Below are positions 1-5,606 of a stretch of DNA of 6,510 bases, piece after piece. Made by a program: the position numbers and the translations under genes. Source of the DNA: Deltaproteobacteria bacterium (GTDB taxonomy: Bacteria > Myxococcota > XYA12-FULL-58-9 > JAUUZB01); assembly GCA_030590185.1 (NCBI GenBank), contig JAUUZB010000242.1, forward strand, positions 1 through 6,510. The letters run 5' to 3'. The stretch's first letter is position 1. The number at the start of each line of letters is the position of its first letter. The notes under the pieces are model-generated. The model made no database searches. It had not been told where the DNA came from and worked only from the letters and a program-made list of their open reading frames with translations.

Positions 1-59
1 CCACGATGAGCGGTTATAACACTAAGAGGGGAGCGAAGGGAAAGCGGGCCGGGAACCAA

Positions 60-521
60 CTACGGCTTGGCCGCGCCCACGGTGTGAGCCACGATCGACT
101 CGGAGAGACCGTTGAGGTGATCGATGTAGTCGCGCATACCGGCGACCCGTTGCATGGAGTCGGTCATGCGCGCCCGGACCTCGGGGGTGCCAACCGCGCC
201 GCTCTTGACCAGGGCTTGGAGGTCGGCGATCACCTGCCCGCGCAACTTGGCCACCGCGTTGCGGCTCACCACCAGGGTGCGCTTCGGACCTTCGTAGGGA
301 TTGACCTCCGGCTGGGTCGGGTCCCCGAGCCGCAGGCGGTCGGACCCGCTGTTCACCAGCGCTAGACGCGTCTCGCTGACTCCGGGACTGGCCATGGGCG
401 ACAGGAGCGGATTGGGGTCCGGCGTGCCGCGCGCGCGCACCAACTCCTCCACCGTGGCGCCATGCTGGGCGATGTTCGGGTCGAGGCTGGTGAAGCGATT
501 AAAACTGACAAAATTGTCCAT
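60..521 (-). CDS. Unknown 153-aa protein downstream of sctU, possible T3S-associated substrate or rod/needle-type protein
   Basis: I do not recognise this protein. It starts at an ATG and ends in TAG, lying 89 nt downstream of sctU on the same strand. Residues 1-85 look mostly unstructured and Pro/Asn/Asp-rich (for example around 32-48 and 67-80). Residues 86-107 and 113-147 look like two amphipathic helices separated by a short turn (SGAVGTP). There is no signal peptide, membrane segment or Cys. The first ten codons are A/T-rich compared with the rest. The sequence upstream of the ATG has only a weak ribosome-binding match (GGGTAA). A helical hairpin at the C-terminus of a small protein is the general shape of T3S needle and inner-rod proteins, and such genes often sit beside export-gate genes, but no family signature is visible. 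That role is inference. The gene itself is supported by codon use, by length and by filling the space beside sctU. Confidence 0.7.
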   Translation of the reverse strand: MDNFVSFNRFTSLDPNIAQHGATVEELVRARGTPDPNPLLSPMASPGVSETRLALVNSGSDRLRLGDPTQPEVNPYEGPKRTLVVSRNAVAKLRGQVIADLQALVKSGAVGTPEVRARMTDSMQRVAGMRDYIDHLNGLSESIVAHTVGAAKP

Positions 522-610
522 ACTTACCCGTACACCGGGCGACCCGGGATTGGCTACCGAGCTGTCTGCTCGGGTGATTATCTATGAAATACATACAGTT
601 AGAGCGGCCC
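522..610 (-). promoter_or_regulatory. Spacer between sctU and the 153-aa gene with two GC-rich inverted repeats
   Basis: This 89-bp stretch has no gene. It contains two small perfect inverted repeats: CCGAGC at 557-562 pairs with GCTCGG at 568-573 (5-nt loop), and CCGGG at 535-539 pairs with CCCGG at 543-547 (3-nt loop). Neither is followed by a T-run in the minus direction, so they are not classic intrinsic terminators. They could attenuate transcription between sctU and the next gene or shape the leader of that gene. The 575-600 part is A/T-rich and contains GATAAT on the minus strand, which resembles a -10 box, but no convincing -35 box lies 16-18 nt upstream of it. Confidence 0.35.
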
Positions 611-1687
611 CTACTTCATGTTGTGCTTGTCGGCCAGCTCATAAACGAAGTTGAGGACCTCGGCGATCGCCTCGTAGAGCTCCTCTGGGATCTCCTCACC
701 CACGTCGAGCTTGTCGAGGGCCTGGGCGAGGGGCACGTTGCGGACGATCGGGATGCCGTAATGCTTGGCCGCCTCGAGCACCTTGTCCGCCCAGAGCCGG
801 TTGCCCTTGGCGACGACCGTCGGCGCCCCCCCCTCACCCTCGCGATCGTACTTGAGCGCCACGGCGATGTGCTCCGGGTTGCGCACCACGACGTCGGCCT
901 TCTTGACGTTGGAGGGCGACGCGGAGTTCATGATCTCCCGGTGCATCGATTTGCGGTCGGCCTTCTGCTGCGGATCGCCCTCCGACTGCTTGTACTCCTG
1001 TTTGACGTCGTACTTCGACATCATATTATCTTTAGTATATCGTTTCTTCTGATAGAAGGCGTCGAGCGCGGCGATGGCGATAAAAACCGCGCCGATTTTG
1101 AGGCAAAAATCCCAAACGATGTCGCCGACCACGCCGATGCCGGTGTGGAGATCACTGCGGATGATCAACACCACGTCGCGCAGGGCGTCGCTCAGGGCCA
1201 CAAAGGAGAGATAGGCAATCAGGCCGAACTTGATCACGGTCTTTAGGAGCTCGACGAGCTTCTTCATCTTGAACATGCCCTTGAGGCCGTTGATCGGGTT
1301 GACCTTGTTGAGGTCGGGGGTGATCGGCTTGACCGTGAACATGAAACCGACCTGGGCGATGTTGCCGGTGATGCCAACCACGAAGGCTGCGGTGCAGGCC
1401 GGGGCGATCACCTTGACGAAGGTCATCAGGGCCGACATCAGCATGCGCGAGGTCACCACCCCCGATTGCTCCCCCGTCTTGGTGGTGGCCAGCAGGGCGG
1501 TGTTGAACAGGTTGGTCATCTCCTCGCCCATGAACGGCATGGTGCCGGCGATGACGGTGAAGGTGATCAGGAACGAGAAGGCCGTGTTGATGTCCTGGCT
1601 CTTGGAGACGTTCCCGTCCTTGCGCAGCTTGCGCAGCCGTTCCGGGGTCGGTTCCTCGGTTTTCTCGCCCGTGCCACCGTCACCCAT
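611..1687 (-). CDS. sctU: SctU (FlhB/YscU family) export-apparatus switch protein
   Basis: This is the inner-membrane export component that controls substrate-class switching in T3S. At 358 aa it has the usual family length. The N-terminus carries the family opening (GEKTEEPTPERLRKLRKDG, residues 7-25). Four hydrophobic segments lie at about 35-52, 88-112, 152-172 and 190-212. The conserved EYKQSEGDP linker is at 231-239. The autocleavage motif is N270-P271-E272-H273 (DNA 869-880), where most relatives have NPTH. The Asn-Pro pair needed for cleavage is intact. The C-terminal domain has the expected ADKVLEAAKHYGIPIVRN stretch (300-317). No clear ribosome-binding site precedes the ATG. The gene is separated from sctRST by two opposite-strand genes, so it is probably transcribed from the 79-bp divergent gap. 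Codons 216-221 are unusually A/T-rich and a G8 run lies at codons 285-288. The family assignment is firm. Flagellar FlhB rather than SctU remains possible. Confidence 0.96.
   Translation of the reverse strand: MGDGGTGEKTEEPTPERLRKLRKDGNVSKSQDINTAFSFLITFTVIAGTMPFMGEEMTNLFNTALLATTKTGEQSGVVTSRMLMSALMTFVKVIAPACTAAFVVGITGNIAQVGFMFTVKPITPDLNKVNPINGLKGMFKMKKLVELLKTVIKFGLIAYLSFVALSDALRDVVLIIRSDLHTGIGVVGDIVWDFCLKIGAVFIAIAALDAFYQKKRYTKDNMMSKYDVKQEYKQSEGDPQQKADRKSMHREIMNSASPSNVKKADVVVRNPEHIAVALKYDREGEGGAPTVVAKGNRLWADKVLEAAKHYGIPIVRNVPLAQALDKLDVGEEIPEELYEAIAEVLNFVYELADKHNMK
826..833 (-). repeat. G8 homopolymer tract inside sctU
   Basis: Eight consecutive C on the plus strand (G on the coding strand) span codons 285-288 of sctU, just after the NPEH cleavage site. 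Slippage of one base would shift the frame and remove most of the C-terminal cytoplasmic domain. Runs of this length are also common places for sequencing error, but the reading frame is intact as given. Confidence 0.8.
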
Positions 1688-1766
1688 GGGTCGAGTCTAG
1701 GCCATGGCGACGGGGGCTGTCGACCCGATTGCACCGGCGCGGGCCCCGCTATAGATTGTTCGACGC
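1688..1766. promoter_or_regulatory. Divergent intergenic region between sctU and the plus-strand cassette
   Basis: This 79-bp gap is the only non-coding space from which both sctU (-) and the 303-aa gene (+) can be driven. On the plus strand, TTGCAC (1729-1734) and TAGATT (1752-1757), separated by 17 bp, form a weak sigma70-like pair, with three and four of six consensus matches. If used, it would start transcription only a few bases before the ATG at 1767, which agrees with the absence of a ribosome-binding site there. A 7-bp inverted repeat, GGGTCGA (1688-1694) and TCGACCC (1720-1726), sits immediately before the sctU start codon and could be an operator or a leader hairpin. An 8-bp palindrome, GCCATGGC (1701-1708), lies between the arms. 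No sigma54 -24/-12 element was found. Confidence 0.4.
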
Positions 1767-2678
1767 ATGGTAGGCGGCGGTGGAAAGATCGGCGGCGGCG
1801 GCCGATCCCCGATCAGCGCGGAGCAGCCCCCGGTCGCTCGAGAGCAGCCGGCGGCCAAGAGCTCCGCCCCAGGCAAGCCGGTGACCGCGCGGCCAGCCGA
1901 CAGCTTCGAAAAGGCCAGCCGCCAAGCCAGCGCCAAGCCCCCGGGCAGCATGGCGGCCGAGCAGTCGAGCAGCAAGGATGTCCTCAAGCTCGCCCGCGAC
2001 AACCCGGCGGCCGCCAAGCAGCTGCTCGCCACCATCGCGGCCCAGGCCCAAAAGAACAACGCCAAGGTCCAGCAGGAGCTGGCCGGCGCCCGGGGTGCCC
2101 TCGAGCAGCTCGGCGCCCAGCGCTTCTCCAAGAAGGAGCTCGAGAAAAAACAGAAGAGCCTCAAGCAAAAGCGCGAGCGTATCAGCAGCCTCAAGATGCG
2201 GATCAGTCTGGGCGAGCGGAAAATGGCGCTGTTGCAACAGCTCGCCGGCAAGCTCGATGATCCGGAGCTCGAGGAGGAGCTCGAGCGCATCCTCGGCAAT
2301 CACGAGAAGCTGGAGACCGACTGGGGCAAACGTCATCACCTGTTCTCCGTGGCGGAGAGCTTCTTTGGCGCCGACGAAGAAACACCCGACCACCTGCGGC
2401 AGGTGGTCAAGGCCGACATCCGACCGGGCCCGCTGGCCGAGGAGATCGGCAGCACCATCTCGGAGGTTTCCCCGCGCCGGGTGATCGCCGAGCTGATCGC
2501 CCGCACCCTCGACGGCTCCATCCCGGAAGCTGGCACCACTGGCGAGGGCACGGCAAAACCGACCCCGGGCGTGCGCGGCGAGCACGGCCAAGCGCTCCAG
2601 TCCTGGACCACCCTCGGCGAGACCATGGCCGCCGCCCTAGCGCGCGATCCCTTCGCCAAGACGCAAGGCGGGACCTGA
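1767..2678 (+). CDS. Unknown 303-aa coiled-coil protein with disordered N-terminus, candidate T3S substrate or accessory factor
   Basis: I do not recognise a family. Residues 1-13 are glycine-rich, and 14-70 are rich in Pro, Ala, Ser and Lys and look disordered. Residues 72-112 are predicted helix (Ala/Gln-rich). Residues 120-185 are strongly charged (Glu/Lys/Arg) with heptad-like Leu spacing, typical of a coiled coil. A second helical region covers about 190-250. The tail (251-303) is again low in structure and Gly/Thr/Pro-rich. There is no membrane segment or signal peptide. An unstructured N-terminus followed by a coiled coil is common in proteins exported by, or guarding, T3S systems, including translocators and SctW-type gatekeepers. 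That role is inferred only from shape and context. The start is the first ATG and lacks a visible ribosome-binding site. The next in-frame ATG is at codon 62 (1950-1952). The gene is followed after 4 nt by the 318-aa gene, so the two are very likely co-transcribed. Confidence 0.8.
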   Translation: MVGGGGKIGGGGRSPISAEQPPVAREQPAAKSSAPGKPVTARPADSFEKASRQASAKPPGSMAAEQSSSKDVLKLARDNPAAAKQLLATIAAQAQKNNAKVQQELAGARGALEQLGAQRFSKKELEKKQKSLKQKRERISSLKMRISLGERKMALLQQLAGKLDDPELEEELERILGNHEKLETDWGKRHHLFSVAESFFGADEETPDHLRQVVKADIRPGPLAEEIGSTISEVSPRRVIAELIARTLDGSIPEAGTTGEGTAKPTPGVRGEHGQALQSWTTLGETMAAALARDPFAKTQGGT

Positions 2679-2682
2679 GCCC

Positions 2683-3639
2683 ATGTCCTCGCAACTGCGC
2701 CTCACGGAGCAAGAGCTGGCCTTCTTCCGGCTCACCTTCGACCTCTTCCCCAGCGCGGAGTCGCCCCTGCACTACGTGGCGCAGGAGGATCTCGAGCCGG
2801 AGGATCCAGAAGCGATCTTCGGGCAACTCGAAGCGCGGGAGCTGCTCAACGAAAAGGGCTCCGGCGCCGCGCCGGAAATCCAGGAACGTCTGTTGCCGGT
2901 GAGCGAATGCAGCGCCCGGGTGGTGGTGCGCATCGGCAGCGCCGGGGAGGGGGGCAGCCGCAACTTCTACCTCCACGAGCGACTCGGGGTCGAATACCAA
3001 CGCACCGACGAGGCGCACCTGTTCGGGGAGCCGCTCAGCGAGGAGGAGCTCGCCGAGCAGCTCGCCGTCGGCTTCACCACCACCACCCAAATCCGCGCCC
3101 GGCCGCTTTCGATGACCGCCGGAGACTACCTGGTCTTCGCCGTCTTCGCCCGCGACCTGCGCGCCAAGCCGGTGACCGAGGCCGACGAGGACGCGCCGAT
3201 GTCGGTCGACGAGGTCCTCGCCTTCTTCGACGAGCCCGAGACGGGCCCCGTCGATGCGCCGAATGACGACAGTTGGCAAAAGTCGGTAGCCAACCTCTGC
3301 CGCGACGGCGCCCTGATCGAAACCGCCGACGGTTTCGCCCTGCACCCATCCCTGCACCCGGTGGCCCGTCAGATCGTCGCCGATCGTCAACGCACGGTCA
3401 TGCGCTTCGACTTCTTGGACGAGCACTGGTTGGTACGCGAGGTCAGCCTCTACCCCACCGATGACACGGTCTACCGACTCGGCTCGGAGCCGGATGGCGC
3501 GGTGGTGATCGAGGAGCTCTCCAGCGAGGGACTCGATGCCGTGCTCACCGAGGTGGTGACCACCCTGCCGAACATCCTCAACCCGGACATGCAGCCGATG
3601 CTCAAGGGCTCGGCGATCCACGCCCAGGGTGGGCTGTGA
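2683..3639 (+). CDS. Unknown acidic 318-aa protein with apparent internal duplication
   Basis: No family is recognised with certainty. The protein is soluble, acidic and without membrane segments. Two halves share the same pattern. Residues 5-21 (LRLTEQELAFFRLTFDL) resemble 142-159 (LSMTAGDYLVFAVFARDL). Each is followed by an acidic linker, then a helix leading into a LEARELLNE (49-57) or LCRDGALIE (205-213) type motif. Each then has beta-rich stretches (78-106 and 237-267) and closes with an EELAEQL-like helix (121-127; 284-292). This suggests two copies of one alpha/beta module. The order of elements resembles the EspG fold of mycobacterial type VII chaperones, but I base that only on reading the pattern. 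A chaperone or adaptor for the preceding gene's product is a reasonable guess. A GGCGGGA stretch nine bases before the ATG may serve as ribosome-binding site. The TGA stop is followed immediately by the sctT stop on the other strand. Confidence 0.82.
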   Translation: MSSQLRLTEQELAFFRLTFDLFPSAESPLHYVAQEDLEPEDPEAIFGQLEARELLNEKGSGAAPEIQERLLPVSECSARVVVRIGSAGEGGSRNFYLHERLGVEYQRTDEAHLFGEPLSEEELAEQLAVGFTTTTQIRARPLSMTAGDYLVFAVFARDLRAKPVTEADEDAPMSVDEVLAFFDEPETGPVDAPNDDSWQKSVANLCRDGALIETADGFALHPSLHPVARQIVADRQRTVMRFDFLDEHWLVREVSLYPTDDTVYRLGSEPDGAVVIEELSSEGLDAVLTEVVTTLPNILNPDMQPMLKGSAIHAQGGL

Positions 3640-4476
3640 TCACCCCACCGGCAGGAAGAACAACAGCTCGAGGATCTCCTCGAGCTTGACCAGCGTCCAG
3701 AGCACCCAGTCCTCCATGCGCGCGACGATGGCGCCGAGCGCCACGAAGATCATCAGCACGCCAAAGAAGGCCTTGACCGGCATCGACATGAAATAGGCGT
3801 TGAGCTGCGGTGCGACGCGATTGAGGATCCCGAAGACCACGTCGGTGATGAAGGTCGCGGCCATCACCGGCGAGGCCAAGACCACGGAGATCTGCCAGAT
3901 CTCACCGGAGATCAGCAGCATGTGATCGAGCCAGGTGGCCATGCGTGGATCACCGAAGGCCGGGGAGAGGTGCACCGGCATCGCCTGGAAAGAGTAGAAG
4001 AAAGCCTCGAAGAAGATGTGGTGCCCGTTGATGGTCACGAAGATGATCAGGAACAGTTGGGTATAGAGGTCCCCGACCGGGGTGGCGCGCTTCTTGGAGT
4101 GGGGGTCCTGGACCTCTGACATGGAGGTGCCGCGGGCGGTATCGATCAAGCGCCCAGCCATGTTCATCACGAAAAAGATGTGACCGTTGATGAAGCCGAT
4201 GATGAAGCCGATGAAGACCTCCTTGAGCATCAGCATCATGAACGGAATCGCCGAGCTGGGAATGCCGTTGGCGTCGACCGCCCCACGGGCCAAGGGCCAC
4301 ATGATGACGGTGAGCACCACCGCAAAGCCCATCTTGATCTGCATCGGGACGATCTTGCCGCCCAAGAAGGGCGTCAGTTGGATCATCGCCACCGTGCGCG
4401 CCAGGATCAGCGCGACGATCAACAGCTCCTGCGTGTAATTGAGCGCAAAGCCGATCTGGTGGAAAAAGGCGTCCAC
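3640..4476 (-). CDS. sctT: SctT (FliR/YscT family) export-gate protein
   Basis: SctT joins SctR and SctS in the conical export gate in the inner membrane. The 278-aa product is close to the family's usual length. It is strongly hydrophobic, with segments near 16-35, 46-64, 78-104, 137-160, 198-217 and 235-253. Family-like motifs include KEVFIGFIIGF (85-95), the GRLIDTARGTSM stretch (108-119) and LNAYFMSMPVKAFFG (225-239), the last matching the conserved FliR C-terminal core. The start is GTG, 21 nt after the sctS stop. No good ribosome-binding site is visible, so translation may be coupled to sctS. The C-terminal codons for KLEEILEL form a 22-nt inverted repeat. The last base of its stop codon directly abuts the stop of the convergent 318-aa gene. 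The expected following gene, sctU, is displaced by about 1.9 kb. Confidence 0.95.
   Translation of the reverse strand: MDAFFHQIGFALNYTQELLIVALILARTVAMIQLTPFLGGKIVPMQIKMGFAVVLTVIMWPLARGAVDANGIPSSAIPFMMLMLKEVFIGFIIGFINGHIFFVMNMAGRLIDTARGTSMSEVQDPHSKKRATPVGDLYTQLFLIIFVTINGHHIFFEAFFYSFQAMPVHLSPAFGDPRMATWLDHMLLISGEIWQISVVLASPVMAATFITDVVFGILNRVAPQLNAYFMSMPVKAFFGVLMIFVALGAIVARMEDWVLWTLVKLEEILELLFFLPVG
3665..3686. repeat. 22-nt perfect inverted repeat in the 3' end of sctT
   Basis: AGCTCGAGGA (3665-3674) is the exact reverse complement of TCCTCGAGCT (3677-3686), with a 2-nt centre. It lies inside sctT, 26 nt past the stop of the convergent plus-strand gene. It can form a hairpin in either transcript, but no U-run follows on the plus strand, so it is at most a pausing or attenuating structure. 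The protein repeat LEE/ILE explains part of the symmetry. Confidence 0.75.
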
Positions 4477-4497
4477 AACGGGCCGGGGTTATGGACG

Positions 4498-4776
4498 TCA
4501 GAAGACGACCTTGGGGAAACCCTCGAAACATTTCGTCGCGTACTGCAGCAAGGTCCCGCCCAGCATCGGGCCCAACGCCGCGAGGGTGCCGAAAATGATG
4601 ACCATCTTCGGTACGAAGGTCAGGGTCGCCTCCTGAATCTGGGTGACCGCCTGGAAAAGCGAAATCGACAGACCGACCACCATGCTGGTCAGGATCGGCG
4701 GCCCGCAGACGACCATGACCATCAACAGCCCTTGGTTGGTCATCTGGATGACGAACTCGATAGCCCTCTCGTCCAT
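4498..4776 (-). CDS. sctS: SctS (FliQ/YscS family) export-gate protein
   Basis: This small inner-membrane subunit is present in several copies in the export gate. At 92 aa it has the typical length. Two transmembrane helices lie at about 16-41 and 55-77, separated by the family signature QAVTQIQEATLTFVPK (42-57), which forms the polar loop. The ATG has the best ribosome-binding site in the window. The gene sits 23 nt after sctR and 21 nt before sctT, in the universal R-S-T order. Assignment to FliQ/SctS is secure. The sequence alone does not tell flagellar from non-flagellar. Confidence 0.96.
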   Translation of the reverse strand: MDERAIEFVIQMTNQGLLMVMVVCGPPILTSMVVGLSISLFQAVTQIQEATLTFVPKMVIIFGTLAALGPMLGGTLLQYATKCFEGFPKVVF

Positions 4777-4783
4777 ATCTCTA

Positions 4784-4791
4784 CCCTCCTC
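4784..4791 (-). promoter_or_regulatory. Strong ribosome-binding site of sctS
   Basis: GAGGAGGG on the minus strand lies 7 nt before the sctS ATG. It is the only textbook Shine-Dalgarno sequence in this operon and implies that sctS is initiated independently rather than only by coupling. That fits the higher copy number of SctS in the gate. Confidence 0.75.
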
Positions 4792-4799
4792 GGGTCACC

Positions 4800-5606
4800 T
4801 CACTGGTAGCCGAGTACCAGGCCTTTGCTGATCAGGTACCAGCCGTCGACCATCACGAACAGCAGCACCTTGAATGGTAATGAAATGGTTGTGGGCGACA
4901 GCATTTGCATGCCGAGGGCCATCAGAATGTTGGCCACGATCATGTCGACCACCAGGAACGGCACAAAGAGAATGAAACCGATTTGGAACGCCTCCTTGAG
5001 CTCGCTGATCACAAAGGAGGGGACGATCACCGCGTAGTCCACATCCGTGAGGTCCGCCCGGTCGCGTGGCTTGCGCATCCGCCAGGCGAGCTTGTAGAAC
5101 ATGTCGCGGTCCTTGAGGTGCGCGTGCTTGATCAGGAAGTTGCGCATCGGCGTCTCCGCCACCTTGCCGATCCTCACCATGGTGTCCGGTTCGATCTTAT
5201 CGAGCCGCACATCCTTGATCTTCAGCTCCAGCAGCTCCGCCTGGATGAGGTGGTTCATCTCCAGGCCGACCGGCATCATGATGTACACCGTCATCACGAT
5301 GGCGAGCCCGGTGATCACCTGGGTGGGCGGAATCTGTTGGGTGCCAATGGCCTGACGCACGATCGACAGGACCACCGCGATCTTGACGAAAGAGGTCACC
5401 ATGATCAGGACGAAGGGGACCATGGCCAGCCCGGCGAGGGCGGCCAATAGCACCAACGGCCGGTTGGTGATGGCGCTCTTGTCGAGCACCGTGTTGAGGC
5501 GTTGGGCATAAACCGTCGCCCCCACACCGAGCACCATGGCGCTGGCGAGCAACGGCAGCAGCCAGCGGCGGGCCTGCCCCAAGCGTTTTCTAGTTGCCGG
5601 AGTCAT
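4800..5606 (-). CDS. sctR: SctR (FliP/YscR family) export-gate protein with N-terminal signal-like segment
   Basis: SctR forms the pentameric core of the export gate. From the ATG at 5606 the product is 268 aa. I prefer this start to the upstream in-frame ATG at 5657 because AAGGA lies 5 nt before it and it cuts the overlap with the FliO-like gene to 17 nt. Family core: hydrophobic segment 49-70, the TSFVKIAVVLSIVRQAIGTQ stretch (71-90) with P93-P94, the long polar loop 120-190, and the C-terminal signature VISELKEAFQIG (199-210). This is followed by two membrane helices and a final FVMVDGW (250-256). Most injectisome SctR proteins are about 215-220 aa. The additional N-terminal 40 or so residues include Arg/Lys-rich residues 6-14, a hydrophobic stretch 15-31 and a V-Y-A/Q site (32-35), which together look like the cleavable signal peptide of flagellar FliP. 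Confidence 0.95.
   Translation of the reverse strand: MTPATRKRLGQARRWLLPLLASAMVLGVGATVYAQRLNTVLDKSAITNRPLVLLAALAGLAMVPFVLIMVTSFVKIAVVLSIVRQAIGTQQIPPTQVITGLAIVMTVYIMMPVGLEMNHLIQAELLELKIKDVRLDKIEPDTMVRIGKVAETPMRNFLIKHAHLKDRDMFYKLAWRMRKPRDRADLTDVDYAVIVPSFVISELKEAFQIGFILFVPFLVVDMIVANILMALGMQMLSPTTISLPFKVLLFVMVDGWYLISKGLVLGYQ

Noticed and set aside
13..20. GTTATAAC palindrome containing TATAAC, similar to a -10 box
   Set aside because: Any plus-strand -35 box would fall outside the window, and no convincing -35 box appears on the minus strand. An isolated 8-bp palindrome is too little to call a promoter.
584..1246. Plus-strand open frame (220 codons) opposite sctU
   Set aside because: sctU on the other strand is an unmistakable FlhB-family gene. 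The opposite frame has no recognisable features.
2270..2287. Direct repeat of GAGCTCGAG in the 303-aa gene
   Set aside because: It encodes the ELEEELE run of the coiled coil and is explained by the protein sequence.
1749..2591. Minus-strand open frame (280 codons) opposite the 303-aa gene
   Set aside because: It is an antisense shadow: low-complexity Leu/Ala/Gly/Arg sequence without domains. The plus frame shows a clear coiled coil and leads into the next gene.
2407..3621. Long minus-strand open frame (404 codons) opposite the 318-aa gene
   Set aside because: Its translation is rich in His, Arg, Gly and Asp in the pattern typical of antisense shadows in GC-rich DNA. It overlaps both plus-strand genes, and the plus frame has structured repeats, G/C-ending codons and a tight operon fit.
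1767..3639. Cassette as a recent mobile insertion
   Set aside because: No transposase, terminal inverted repeats, target duplication or shift in base composition was seen at its borders, so recent transposition is not supported.
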